Shown here in pieces: positions 1-10,085 of a DNA stretch of 21,843 nucleotides. The DNA is taken from the NCBI RefSeq assembly GCF_000003605.2, contig NW_003122911.1, forward strand, positions 151,932 to 173,774. The letters are read 5' to 3'. The position numbers and the translations under genes were made by a program. Below the pieces are notes generated by a model. The model made no database searches. It was not told the origin of the DNA and saw nothing but the letters and a program-made list of their open reading frames with translations. This DNA comes from Saccoglossus kowalevskii. Taxonomy: Eukaryota; Hemichordata; Enteropneusta; Harrimaniidae. Within the stretch, counting starts at the first letter, position 1; each line of letters opens with the position of its first letter.

Positions 1-858
1 TTAACAGTATCATTAATATGTTCTGCAGTAAAACTGGTAAATAAATTGTAAAATTTAGGTATTTTGTTGTAATAGTAGAACAAAATATTCACATTAATAG
101 TTGCTGCACTATTTATGTGTTTTCTCAACTTAAAAACATGAACGTAACTATCTCTTTTGACCCCCTGTAGAATCTACTATATGTTAGTTTAATGCCACAT
201 GTTTCAAATTTACACCGATGATACACAAGACAATGAGAATTCTTAATGTGTCTGGGTTGTAAAGATACAATGCTTTGTCACGGAATACCGTCTTGATCAA
301 AGATGTTTAACTAGTGGTGAATTACTCGGCTAGATACTCTCTCTCTCTCTATACATATTAAAAAAAACAAGTTCCTAGAACTGTCTGGACACATTCACCT
401 GGAATGGAAATCGCAAGTTTAGTCATTTTGACAATGTCCAGCAATTACAAGCACTAGTAATCTGTCACATGACACTTATGTAAACAAACGACTAGCTTTC
501 AAGCAATATATGGTAATGAAGGTTTTGAATGAGAAAACAGACAGAGAATTCTTTATTCAAAAATGTCATAACACCCTTCCCACTATTCTCTATGATTTAA
601 AAAGCCTGGAGTAAAAACGTAGGGTATGCAATTTAGTTATCAAATTATGGACCTGATTTGTATGTAGAAATGCAGCCAATTGAAATGCACTGCAATTTCT
701 AGATATCTTGCTGGGCAAAATAAATAAGATCAAATATACAGTGGGGGTTACCCAAACTTGATTCTAATGGAAATATTTTATGGTAGGGCACCTATTTTCC
801 AACTGTAATGGAAACATAGCATAATTATTGAAACCTTTCTTATCTATCACTTTTCAAG
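1..858 (+). other. PRODH: Partial intron of PRODH copy A
   Basis: This stretch runs up to the acceptor AG at 857-858, which follows a pyrimidine-rich tract. I see no PRODH-like coding segment in it, so the exons for the N-terminal two thirds of copy A must lie left of the window. It holds only a short CT run near 336-350 and AT-rich sequence. Confidence 0.7.
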
Positions 859-1133
859 GATGCCTATGACAATATTACAGTTGACATGAGTTACTCAAGA
901 AATGAAAATTTCTACTTCGGGGCCAAACTTGTACGTGGTGCTTATCTAGACCAAGAAAGAAAACGAGCCTGGGAGATTGGTTATAGTGATCCCTGCTGTG
1001 AAAGTTACGAAGCTACGAATCAGAATTACATGATGGTCTTGGACACTGTGTTGCGACAAATAAAACAGTATGGGAAAATTAATATAATGGTTGCATCGCA
1101 TAATGAGGATACTATTAAGTTTACTGTACAAAG
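859..1133 (+). CDS. PRODH: PRODH copy A coding exon (barrel strands, KLVRGAYL)
   Basis: The exon opens after AG at 857-858 with GAT GCC TAT GAC (DAYD) and ends with AG before a GTACTT donor at 1134. It codes 91 residues plus two bases of an AGG arginine codon completed in the next exon. It contains [11 protein letters not shown] and MVASHNEDT, both conserved in the beta-alpha barrel that holds FAD and proline. Confidence 0.95.
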
Positions 1134-2531
1134 GTACTTGCTATGTTTTGTCTATTAACTAGGTTTGAGTACACAAGTCTACTTTATTAGACAACCTCCA
1201 GGGTTGAGTCATTTGGTGCTTTACAATACAAAATATACTTGGTGTGCTTGGTACGGGTTTGCGAAAAATTTGAACTATTCGTCCAAATATGGATGGCGTT
1301 GGTTATGTCTTGATACTAGTACGTGCCGTTCTTTATTGGATGTGAATATTTTCTGTGTCTATTTTTTCAAAATTGCACACATTTGTATTCTCAGTAATTG
1401 TTTTTCACATTGTTAAAATGTTGAAGTAGCTGAAAATGGGCTCAATGCACGATAGTCATAATGCAAATAAACCAGTCTTTTGCCAGTTACGATTCTAATA
1501 AAGTGACCGCATTCTTTATTAATGCTAAAATAATTAAATTCTCAACAAAAACAAACCTCCTGATACAATTTCTCAATAATTCACAATTCTAGCATTTATA
1601 CTTTATACGTTGATTTTCTATCTCTGCTTCAAAATGCTGCAATCATTACATCCCGTTGTTTTTACTGCTGGATCTTACATGATGTATGTAACAGTATTTA
1701 TTTAAATTTGAACACACACTGCTCGATAACTGTGATGCCTTGATACGACACTAATTCCACAGATAGACACTCGTGTGTGCAGCATACAATATATTTATCT
1801 CTTAAGTGAACTTTTTTTGATTTGACAAACAATAACATGTTGTTGTTTATTATCTCTTATAGGATGAATGACTTGTGTATAGGGCGCAGGGATCAATTGG
1901 TGTATTTTGGTCAGTTACTGGGAATGTGTGATCAAATCACTTATCCACTGGGTAAGTATTTTTGTTTTTGCAATATGCTACCAAATTCTGACTATTTAAC
2001 GTTTCCTTAACTTATAAATTTCCTATCCGCTCATTCTGTATTAGGTGCCTTAAATACCCCCCCCCCTTCTTAGAATTCTGAGGTCAGACATTGAGAGACC
2101 CATCGATTCTCCTGTAATGCATGCCACTCAAAAAAAAGCGTTCTTAATGTATGGAATAAAATTTGTCGTGTTTTGAATTGGAGGACCTAGTAAGTAGAGA
2201 TCTGTGCTTTAAAGTATGCCATGTACTTAAATGTAATATACACTGGAACAATTCTCTATTTTGCAAACTGTTACAATTTTATGCTGGTAGTTTTCTTATT
2301 AATACTCACCCATTCATTTGTGTTTTTCCAGGGCAAGCCGGCTATGGCGTATACAAGTATGTGCCCTATGGCCCAGTAGAGGAAGTCTTGCCGTACCTTT
2401 CGCGGCGTGCGTGTGAAAATCGAGACCTGATGAAAGGCGTTGGTAAAGAAAGTCGACTTCTCTATGATGAGCTCAAAAGACGAGTGAAAACTGGCAACTT
2501 TTTTTACACACCATTTGGATATAGAAAATAA
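859..2531 (+). CDS. PRODH: Proline dehydrogenase, mitochondrial (copy A, 3' part, three exons)
   Basis: PRODH oxidises L-proline to pyrroline-5-carboxylate with FAD, at the inner face of the inner mitochondrial membrane. The visible coding exons are 859-1133, 1863-1951 and 2332-2531 (564 nt, 187 residues plus TAA). They join in frame through GT-AG introns. Family landmarks occur in the right order: a DAYDN start, [60 protein letters not shown] and [13 protein letters not shown]. The paired arginines and following glutamate of the last motif correspond to the substrate-carboxylate binding helix known from bacterial PutA. The C-terminus ends in a short tail after KTGNFF, as in vertebrate PRODH. 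No frameshift or stop breaks the spliced frame, so this looks functional. The N-terminal exons are outside the window. The hydroxyproline paralog PRODH2 is less likely given the close match to PRODH1 motifs, but is not formally excluded. Confidence 0.95.
1134..1862 (+). other. PRODH: Intron of PRODH copy A
   Basis: The donor is GTACTT and the acceptor is TTATAG. It has a T-rich stretch at 1811-1818. I find no coding or repeat structure in it. Confidence 0.9.
1863..1951 (+). CDS. PRODH: PRODH copy A coding exon ([10 protein letters not shown])
   Basis: The 89 nt exon starts with G, completing the arginine codon, then ATG AAT GAC, and ends in G before a strong GTAAGT donor at 1952. It encodes [20 protein letters not shown] and onward through MCDQITYPL. 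The residues between M and VYFGQ differ from vertebrate sequences, while the motif itself is intact. Confidence 0.95.
1952..2331 (+). other. PRODH: Intron of PRODH copy A
   Basis: This is a phase 1 intron with donor GTAAGT and acceptor TTTTTCCAG. It contains a run of about nine C near 2058-2067. Nothing else is recognisable. Confidence 0.9.
2332..2531 (+). CDS. PRODH: PRODH copy A terminal coding exon (YLSRRACEN, stop)
   Basis: The exon starts GG CAA GCC, completing the glycine codon, so GQAGY spans the junction. It carries [23 protein letters not shown] and [17 protein letters not shown], and stops at TAA 2529-2531. An AATAAA overlaps the stop (2527-2532), too close to serve as the usual poly(A) signal. 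Confidence 0.95.
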
Positions 2532-2877
2532 ATATGAACTTTGACCCGAAAAATGTTCTTGCCAGAATGATTATTTACACAAGCTTGTGTTTCATTGTAA
2601 CAATGATGGTCTGTGTATAGTTGGGAGACTTTTTTCTAGAATTGCAATAACTCAAGTTAATATCATTTGTAAGTATTATTTTGTTTGAGTTTAAAATGGG
2701 TTCCTTCTATGCCTGAGATGATACCTCTTGGATAGATTTGCAATTTGAAGAGGTTTTGAGTTTTTATCCGCATCTCTTGTTTGAATACATAATATACTCA
2801 AGATCAGATTTTATTTATTTATTTTAACAAGTCTGTTTTGCCAATACTATAACATGAAGTGTTTTTTTCTTTTTTGC
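2532..2877 (+). other. 3' flank / probable 3' UTR of PRODH copy A
   Basis: This is AT-rich and noncoding. I find no AATAAA between 2533 and 2908. The first clear one downstream is 2909-2914, inside the MITE copy that follows. Confidence 0.5.
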
Positions 2878-2995
2878 TTAAACTTATCGCGTGTTGGAAC
2901 TTCATGTAAATAAACAATGTATTTTACACGCGTTGTATACGCTGCTATGAGTCCCATATCGAACAGAACGTGACGCGATGACTGCCGCCCTTTAA
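2878..2995 (+). mobile_element. TTAA-ended MITE, copy 1
   Basis: This is one of six related copies of a 110-136 bp palindrome-ended element in this window. The right end reads GACTGCCGCCCTTTAA, matching the copy at 6769-6879; the left end has decayed. The core includes CATGTAAATAAACAATGTAT and a GAGTCCCATATCGAACAG block shared with the other copies. Its AATAAA (2909-2914) is the first good poly(A) hexamer downstream of PRODH copy A. Confidence 0.75.
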
Positions 2996-3171
2996 ACTTT
3001 AAGTTTATAGGTTTATTTGTCTATGGATAACTGATGGTGTTTTAAATTAACTTTAAATTTCTCTCACATTTCAGCCAAATTTTTAATTCTAAATATCTGT
3101 TATACTTTCCTTCCAAAAAAAAAAAAACATGCACAAGAAATGTACTCTCTAAGTGAACAATTACATATGCG

Positions 3172-3285
3172 TTAAAGATCAGTGGTGGTTGTCTTGGTGT
3201 GATGCACTGGACATGGGTCCCATACAGCATGTACAGTATAAATGTGTGTTTATACAAAATTTAAATACCTAACTTCACCACAACG
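3172..3285 (-). mobile_element. TTAA-ended MITE, divergent copy 2
   Basis: The left end TTAAAGATCAGTGGTGGTTG is close to the start of copy 3 (5379). A GGACATGGGTCCCATACAGC block corresponds to the ATATGGGACTCATAGCG block of reversed copies. The right boundary is vague (CACCACAACGATCAC). This is the most degraded copy. Confidence 0.45.
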
Positions 3286-3814
3286 ATCACAATTGCACCT
3301 GACTTCGTATATATTGTACTCTTTGTGGGTAGTTTAATGAGGGGAAAGTAACTGATTTGAAGACTATTAGTGACAGTTTTCAAATATAATTTGAATAATT
3401 GGATTAACTCAGGTTTGTATGGCCCTCACTAAATACACAATTGGGGCCAGTGATAATATATTGTGCTCTGTATCTCACTTTGTATTATGAACACAGTACA
3501 GCAAATGTATTCTGAAATTCTCACTTATTATCTTTTTATAGATTGTGTGAATATTCACTTTTGAATATTGATTTGCATTAATAGCTTTTGTTTTAAATAC
3601 CGGACTTTGTAAGCTTGCCATGGTGGATTTTTTTAAAAACTGAATTATTTGTAACACAAATCATTTTCAATGTTTCTGTATATACCGGCATGTTAACATG
3701 TATCTTTACATATTTTTGGCTAAAATAGTTTTACAAAGTGATGAAAACTGTATTTACAAAGCCATGTGTAAAAAAAATTTAATTCAAATATGGTGCTTGT
3801 GTGCTTACTGAATA
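3286..3814. other. Intergenic, nothing recognised
   Basis: AT-rich sequence with no credible frame, inverted repeat or RNA gene that I can support. Confidence 0.5.
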
Positions 3815-3900
3815 CTGTGTGCAAAACATAAAATGGGAGTCTATGCAGTTAACCTGTCTGTCTGTCTGTCTGTCTGTCTGTATGTATGTATGTATGTATA
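3815..3900 (+). repeat. AATGGGAGTCTATGCAGTTA repeat end plus (TGTC)n/(TGTA)n microsatellite
   Basis: The AAAATGGGAGTCTATGCAGT block also occurs, with one change, at about 10103-10125. In both places a tetranucleotide-type microsatellite follows directly (here TGTC then TGTA, 3853-3900). This marks a shared repeat family. Confidence 0.75.
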
Positions 3901-4010
3901 TGTGCGCATGTGTGGTAGTAGATCAAGGGAAAGGATGCTGGCCTTTGAGCTTGAAGTTGAGAGTTTAAAGCGGGAGGGTCGTCCACCTACTAACGCACGG
4001 GGAATTGAGT
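3901..4010 (+). repeat. Possible tRNA-derived SINE relic
   Basis: TAGTAGATCAAGGG fits a degenerate RNA polymerase III A box. The block GATGCTGGCCTTTGAGC followed by GTTGAGAGTT is like the anticodon-to-B-box part of tRNA-related SINEs, but the B box lacks the TTCGA core. There is no cloverleaf, so it is not a functional tRNA. Weak call. Confidence 0.28.
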
Positions 4011-4135
4011 CGCAACTCGGTTAACCTTGCTCAACTGGTTCGTAACCAGTCTTGTGATTGGTTGTTGACAAATGCTGAACAGGCCACGCCTCCAACAGTG
4101 TCCTGCGTTCGGACTAACCGTTAGGAATTCCTAAA

Positions 4136-5378
4136 TGGAGTCAATTTGTGTAGTTTTCTTGATTTATTCTGCAGATATCTTTAAAATGTAGGTAAGGCTT
4201 TGGCGAAATTCGAAGGAGCAACTAATATTCTTCAACCTGGTATTTTTTTTAGATTTTATTTTTTATTTTTTTCGTCTGTTTTTTCGAGTTTAAAAAATGT
4301 GAGCTGGCTGGAGCCTTCATCCCTTGTCTGTTTCTTACACTAGATACCAGCTGATAACCCCCCCCCCCCCCCCCCGCTCATAGAGACTACGTATTACAGT
4401 TGATTATAGTTCCTGGGCTCCCTGTACTCTAACTATGGAATTCACAGACAGTTATGGTCTGCAAAATTAACATGAATGTTGACTAAGTATGGCGGGCTAT
4501 ATATAGATAATGCCCCGCGCTGGGACAATCGGTGAGAGACTGCCCAGAGTGAACAAAGAGTTAAATTAAGTGCAGTGTTTTCTGTATAATCAATTTCAAT
4601 ATTGTTTTCACTGTGTACGTCTCTGAGGCAGAGCTATACCAGTCACCAGGCTAAATTTTAAATATTATACCTTCAGTACACAGGAGTTTCTTGGACCATT
4701 GGACCATTTTTGAATTTTGGCCCAAAAATGACCAAAAAATGATTTTTAATTTTGTCTGCTGAGGTGCCTTTGATATTTATCAACTATATTTAAAACTTTT
4801 ACATATATGATCTCTTAATATTAGAAAGAAAATAATTTTAAAATAAATCTGGTAAAGCACTTTATACATATATCATTGTTAAGTTCATCTGTGAAAAATA
4901 TTGGATGAGTTTTGTTCCAGTGACTGAGTGCAAATATCTCTTTTGGGGCAGTCGCAATCGATAATTTCCGTGCATTTATCATTTTGAATATTATGAAGGT
5001 TAATTTGGTTCTAGACAATATATAGTAGTTGTGACAAGTCTGCAAAGTGTGAGCCTATTTGCTGGTCGAATTACTCGTATCCAAGATCACATACCCAAAG
5101 CGTCAAAGTCATGACAAACGAGAACAGCTGCCATGCATAGCTCATTCAATATCTTCAACTGTAGTTTAAAGTCGGGACTTCGTTTTTGTTTCACAAAAAA
5201 TATATATAATTAATTCTCAATTTAGCCTTTTTCGCGGTCACATTTGTTTTCGCTAAAATTACTTAAAATAATTAAAAGCTTAACTGTAACACATAAATTA
5301 TTGTACATAATAAACTAATGAACATTGTCATGTGATTTATGACCAACTTTGACAAAAATTATGACAAGGCTTCTACCC
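4136..5378. other. Intergenic, mostly featureless
   Basis: It contains a C18 run at 4358-4375 and a TATATATAG-type TATA sequence near 4498-4508 followed by GC-richer sequence. That could be an old promoter or LTR, but no open frame follows. An 8 bp doublet TTGGACCA lies near 4692-4707. Otherwise nothing is recognisable. Confidence 0.4.
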
Positions 5379-5504
5379 TAAAGATCGGTGGTCGTCGCGC
5401 CGCGTCCTGTTCGATATGGGACTCGTAGCGAGTACACAACGCGTGTAATATACATTGTTTATTTACATAAAATGCGAACACTGCAGTGCGTGACGTTCAC
5501 CGCC
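5379..5504 (-). mobile_element. TTAA-ended MITE, copy 3 (reversed)
   Basis: The left end TAAAGATCGGTGGTCGTCGC matches the family terminus. The interior is the reverse complement of copy 1, including GTTCGATATGGGACTCGTAG and ACATTGTTTATTTACAT. The right end decays at CACCGCC. The open frame across it is accidental. Confidence 0.75.
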
Positions 5505-6768
5505 ATTCATATTACAGCAACTGAGTATGTAGTATCACTGTTGAGGGACTGTGATAGTATTAGTCAAAAACGAAATGTGGGTATGGCGACGAGAGCAATT
5601 ATAATATAGAATTTATTAGAAATTTGTTTTGTTGATTTTTTGGTTATCTTTCAGTGTTTCAAAAATGCGTGCTTAACAACAAACGCACAGACCTATGAAA
5701 TTGCTCAAACACTTGCACGGTAGAGGTGCTGATAGTTCGGGTTTTACTCCTAAACCAATCGAAAGCAATGGTGACGGCTGCCAACTCAATTTCTCCAGCC
5801 TTCCGGTCGGGTTACCAATTAACAGTACAACAATCTTAGATTTCTGTCAAATATCAAGGCGTGGCTGAGTATCAACATGATAATTATTAACTAATATCCG
5901 CCATACGCCGCTAATGGATTGCGTAGTTACTAGGCTTTGAACCTGCGCTACAAAGTGCAAACAGTATAAAATAAGTGTTTATAATGCGACATAATAAACG
6001 CAAAAACATTGATTTTATAAGATCCTGTGAAAACCACATGCTTTAGTCGTCTTCCATATATCTATATCGGGTCATGTAATCTGTCTCGTTTTAAAAATTT
6101 GGAGCAGTCGATAGAGGGCGCAACTGAAAATTTAGGGACGGCAGAGAAGAGATATTTATAATGTGATCTTTAACAAACAATTAATTTCAATATCTCGCAC
6201 AAATTAGCCAGCCTTGATATTTATAGTACTCAAGATATGAACCAGTTTTTAACAGAACTGTCACTGTCTCGGACCATAACCAATAGCAATTTTTTTGGAA
6301 AAGAGTCGTCACCTCTCTTCTTTTTCAAAGAACTGAAATGTAATTAGTACAACCAGTTAAACCAGGAGAACCGAAACTTAATTAGTCGCGGGGAATAAAA
6401 TGATAAGCCCCATTATTCAGTCGAAAATATCCCAGAGTAGATACGCAGTAATGTATACGATACGATACGATACAATGTATTTCTGGACGACTACTGACAC
6501 TTCCAGTAATAATATCATAATACATTGAATAAAGTGAATGAATAAATAAAACGCGTTTTGTACGTTCTAGAAGATGTAAAATAAATACGCACCAAGTTTC
6601 AGTGACGTACATTCATGTTGTGTAATAGAATGTCATTACCGCGTTTCTCATCTCTTACTTGTCTGACATGTAAATTATTTATCGCGGAGAAACATTAGTT
6701 TCCACTGGGCCGCAAAAACAAGTATTATGTAACTCCTGCCTTCAACTTGAAAGTTGAGCCACGTGAGC
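5505..6768. other. Intergenic, no gene recognised
   Basis: A mixed-composition stretch without a sustained frame. Small items are three tandem ACGAT units near 6457-6472 and the palindrome TCAACTTGAAAGTTGA at 6742-6757. Confidence 0.4.
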
Positions 6769-6879
6769 TTAAAGCGCGGTGGTCGTCGCGCAAGTGCGTG
6801 TTCGAATTTCATGCGTTGTATACGTCGCTATGAGTCCCATGTCGAGCAAGGACGCGGCACGACGACTGCCGCCCTTTAA
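6769..6879 (+). mobile_element. TTAA-ended MITE, copy 4 (best ends, internal deletion)
   Basis: It begins TTAAAGCGCGGTGGTCGTCG and ends GACGACTGCCGCCCTTTAA, so the termini are inverted repeats of about 20 bp ending in TTAA. Compared with copy 1 it lacks about 24 nt, the TAAATAAACAATGTATTTTA segment and a few flanking bases, after CATG. It sits 185 bp upstream of the candidate exon at 7065. Confidence 0.8.
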
Positions 6880-7064
6880 CATTTACAAGGGACGCCGAGA
6901 AATAGCGAAACACGAATCTAATATTCTAAAGAACGAACGAATTGAATGTCGGCTTCGGATTCGGAACATAGTGTATACAGACCACGCGCTACATGCTATG
7001 CGCCACTGAACCATCTAGAGATTCATGCCATATCTACCGGCCGAGAATAGAAGAAATTACTGAG

Positions 7065-7658
7065 ATGGAGAAGATCGGCAAAAATACGCGCAACCAAACC
7101 GAGTTCCACAAATCAAAGAAGCGTAATACAGCAAAAAGCCATAATCAGATGAAGCCGGAATCTCGCCCAGATTCCGACAATGGCATGGAATATCCGGCAA
7201 TTTATTATACACAACTAAATTCGTACAAAGCTTGGCTGGCAACACAATCCATGAAAAGTCACGGTTCAAGAAATTGCGAGAAGAGAAAGAAATGTACATG
7301 TTACTCATTTCCGAATTTTTATATAGAGCAACGTTGGCAAGAACGATGGATGATGCAGCATACAAAGAACGGAAATTACGCGTTAAAGAAGGGAGTTCTA
7401 AATAAAGGAGAGCCGCCGTCGTCCGAATATTACGTCGAGCGACGTTTGTATGGCAAGTGGTTAAAACAGCAGGCTAAATCGGAGAGTGAAACCATTGTAT
7501 CATCTTCCGCCAATGTTGACAAGGTAGAAAACGAGCCCGATGCGTCCCACGAAGGAAACATTCAAATGGCTACAAATGAATCGAGTTGTTTATCGAAGCC
7601 CGAACCAGATAACGAAGAACAGAATAAGTCCCATGGGGTTCACGCGATTAGGAACCAG
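7065..7658 (+). CDS. Candidate orphan protein, first exon, with three Trp-centred repeats
   Basis: I do not recognise the family. The frame is open from 6993 to 7829. The ATG at 7065 is preferred because G lies at -3 and +4, while the ATG at 6993 has a poor context. At 7658/7659 a consensus donor CAG|GTGAGT cuts the frame in phase 0, and the sequence beyond becomes AT-rich, so a 198-residue exon continuing elsewhere is more likely than one ORF to the TGA at 7827-7829. The protein is basic at the start (KKRNTAKSHNQ). It then carries three similar units at about residues 46-65, 84-102 and 120-139, each of the form [YF]Y.[QE], four to five residues, then W[LM]..Q..K. After these comes an acidic Ser/Glu-rich, probably disordered tail. 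Four cysteines lie between units 1 and 2 (NCEK, CTCY). No downstream exon could be identified. It could also be a pseudogene or chance frame. Confidence 0.42.
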
Positions 7659-7986
7659 GTGAGTATACACGAGTTGTCAGACAAAAAACAGACTACCTGT
7701 CATTACAACATTTGTAGTAGGCATCTGCCAAGTGCTAAAGCAAGACGTTATTTTACTGAAAATTGCACATTCAAGCATGCCACATGTATATTAAATATAA
7801 TCAGATGTACACTGCCAATATACCTTTGATATTATACTAGCACTGTGAATTAACACCCTATTTGCAATAACGATTTATAATGAAAGAACATTGAACTTGA
7901 AGTTGTCGGGGAATGTGCAGAAAGACTAAAACCTCGTAAATTTACCAATTGTTATGCGTTGTTTACAAATGATTTCACAACAACTT
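7659..7986 (+). other. Possible intron downstream of the candidate exon
   Basis: It begins with GTGAGT. AT content rises and no repeat is evident. The frame from 7065 remains open to 7829, but the composition looks intronic. Confidence 0.3.
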
Positions 7987-8250
7987 CTAGATGGCGCCTA
8001 TTTTATGAGCAATCACATTCACTATAACTTTTACACTGAAATTTGAGTGTCCGAAACAGGCACATCCAGGTCCCAATAGTACGATGTCTATCGAACCAGG
8101 CGGCAATTTTAGGTCACTTGGGAAAGATGCAGAAGCACGCGTGTCGTGCTCGCTCCCGGCGTTGTGACTGACCACCTGAATGTCGGCCAGAACATGTATA
8201 TTACCATGTTGTACTTTGAATGATAAAACTATGGAGCATCTTACGACCAA
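7987..8250 (-). CDS. Uncharacterised open frame, possible terminal exon
   Basis: An 87-codon open frame on the minus strand ends at TAG (7987-7989). The translation alternates hydrophobic stretches (SIDIVLLGPGCACFGH, VKVIVNVIAHK) with a polar segment, as a beta-rich domain would. There is no ATG in a sensible place, but an AG that could be an acceptor lies near 8240. No family is recognised and no poly(A) signal is clear downstream. It may be spurious. Confidence 0.2.
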   Translation of the reverse strand: MVVRCSIVLSFKVQHGNIHVLADIQVVSHNAGSEHDTRASASFPSDLKLPPGSIDIVLLGPGCACFGHSNFSVKVIVNVIAHKIGAI

Positions 8251-8970
8251 AATTGAATTTCTACTACTACACAGAGAAATATAAAATATCCCGCTGTTTG
8301 TGGTCGTGAAATATACCCAATATACGAAATATGGCAGACCCCCGTTATTTTGTTCATCCCAGTTATCCCTGGGAAGGTAGAATCAATATGGTCAACAACA
8401 ACACTTTGCTTCTCGCGTCATTTTTTTTTTTTTTTTGCAATTTCAAGTACCGGTAAAATGCGCCACATACGGAGGATGTTTTGTTGCTTCGAATCAACCT
8501 TTGATGAATTTATTCGAGCACAGTATACAGTTAAAACCAAGTCACCGCGTCCTATGTCGAGAAGACACATTTTTTGGGTCTAATGCTGAAATTTAAATAC
8601 AGTATGCAGATTACTGTAGTCTAAGAATAAACGAAGAAGATTATGTTTCCAACAATTTACAAAGGAATTCATTGCTAGACCCTTGCCAAGTGAATGTGTT
8701 TTTCCTGCACACTAAATTAACATTCCTTAAAATGAAAACAATAATAACCATGACTGCCGATGTTACACTTTCTTATTTATCGCAACCTCTCGTGACAAAG
8801 CACTTCTGTGACTACTGGTGACACGTACACCCCACACGAAGGCCGTTCATAGCGTCGATATCGTTTTGTTCTGTTGTCGCACATTAACGAAGATTATGTT
8901 TTCGAGAGATTTCACTATATTCTAGATGACGAACGACTACACAACCAAGGGATTGGTCAGTTACTTCGAC
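8251..8970. other. Intergenic, T16 run, no gene recognised
   Basis: A T16 tract (8421-8436) is followed by TTTCAAG, which would make a passable splice acceptor. A 43-codon open stretch follows it, but the phase does not match the donor at 7658. No other structure is seen. Confidence 0.35.
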
Positions 8971-8973
8971 CTA

Positions 8974-9050
8974 GGGGGGGGTCGGTGGATCAGTAGGGGG
9001 GTTACCCAGTTTTTGATTGTGCGGATAGGGGGGGTCACCCTGTTTTTGAT
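8974..9050 (+). repeat. Iterated G-run repeat, left cluster
   Basis: Runs of eight, six and seven G begin at 8974, 8996 and 9028. The second and third are followed by TTACCCAGTTTTTGAT and TCACCCTGTTTTTGAT, so the unit is about 32 bp. The same unit recurs at 10058-10085. Confidence 0.75.
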
Positions 9051-9602
9051 ATCATGTTTTCCAGAATTCACACACGCGCTCATGCATACATTTTTTTAAA
9101 TGCTATTTCAGAACAAACGATAAAAAAGTTAATCGTACAAATGTGTTCTTATTACCTATATTGCCTATAAATTTGTTGATGCAAAAAATGTTATAGGCTA
9201 AATATTTTGAGGTTAAAGTTGCCAAATAACTAACAGATTATGCAATGCGGCTAGAACCCCAATTATACAGTTACGTTTTAAACACATCCCAAGTCCATGT
9301 GCTGCTGATATCAGATTATTTTATTTAAAGTCTGAAGTCACCATTGTATAAGATATTTACTGGATTTATCCAATTATAACAGGAGACGGAAAAACAACAC
9401 CGTGATAACAATTAGTACAAAGAGCAGCGACAGTTTTTGTTCAGCAAATCAAAAAAGTTAAATTTGTGAAAATGCTGATATATAAATTAAAATAAATGAT
9501 GAATAAATAAATAAATAAATAAATAAATAAATAGTTTTTTTGTTTTTTTAACTTTTAAATATGCATATTTTGCTCTGTAAAATACCAAAATCCAACTCAA
9601 AT
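9051..9602. other. Repeat interior; (AAAT)n microsatellite at its right
   Basis: AT-rich sequence lying between the two G-run clusters. A clean (AAAT)n run occupies about 9500-9533. No coding potential. Confidence 0.5.
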
Positions 9603-9854
9603 TTAAGCAAAAATCAAAGTTTCCTTTGTTTTCATAAGCACAGATTGTGCTTCGGGTGTAAAGCTTTCCTGGTCTATAAGATATGAAAGATATTTTAAAT
9701 CCAGCTTATTTTTCAAAGAGTTCAAACCGCCTAGATTCAAATCCTCTTTTCCTATCTTATAAGGGTGTTTATCGAGTGAGTACTCCACAGCTTTGCTTTT
9801 ATTTACTATCTTTAGCAGAATAGATTTCCCTCCTTCCTGCAGCCTTTTCTGTAA
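9603..9854 (-). CDS. Uncharacterised open frame inside the G-run-bounded block
   Basis: The minus-strand frame is open for 84 codons between two stops (TAA at 9603-9605 and at 9855-9857), with no ATG. The translation is rich in Lys, Leu and Asp, for example KAVEYSLDKHPYKIGKEDLN and KYLSYLIDQESF, and reads like a real soluble protein rather than low-complexity noise. No family is recognised. It could be a remnant of a transposon protein, since it lies between repeated G-run units, or an exon of a host gene. Weak call. Confidence 0.22.
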   Translation of the reverse strand, partial: LQKRLQEGGKSILLKIVNKSKAVEYSLDKHPYKIGKEDLNLGGLNSLKNKLDLKYLSYLIDQESFTPEAQSVLMKTKETLIFA

Positions 9855-10017
9855 TTATTTTTTGGCTTTATGCTTCCCCTCCCCTTCTAAGGTCTATTAA
9901 ATGCAAACGCTAAAAATTATGTCAAAATTATGGCAAACCATGATATTTTCAATGCACATATAATACATTTTGTAATCATATCAGAGCCAAAACTGTTAAT
10001 GTTTCTTTGTTTTTTTA

Positions 10018-10085
10018 GGGGGGTCAGCATGTTTTAAGGTTTAAAATATAATGTTGTGGGGGGGGGGGGTCACCCACTTTTTGAC
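10018..10085 (+). repeat. Iterated G-run repeat, right cluster
   Basis: G6 (10018-10023) followed by TCAGCATGTTTT, and G12 (10058-10069) followed by TCACCCACTTTTTGAC, repeat the unit seen at 8996-9050. The two clusters bracket about 1 kb. Confidence 0.7.

Noticed and set aside
1165-1416. 83-codon frame in the first visible PRODH intron
   Set aside because: The start is not ATG, there is no family, and it lies between two well-defined PRODH exons.
3901-3990. Functional tRNA gene
   Set aside because: No acceptor stem, no cloverleaf and a defective B box. At most it is a SINE relic.
3833-4024. 63-codon frame over the TGTC microsatellite
   Set aside because: Repeat translation, with no independent coding evidence.
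4498-4640. TATA-box promoter or LTR
   Set aside because: TATATATAG is present, but no boundary repeats, duplication or downstream frame support it.
6779-7009. 76-codon frame upstream of the Trp-repeat exon
   Set aside because: It starts within MITE copy 4 at a non-ATG codon and is out of frame with the exon.
7057-7365. 102-codon antisense frame
   Set aside because: It is opposite the Trp-repeat exon and has no recognisable domain. The plus frame is longer, repeat-structured and ends at a donor.
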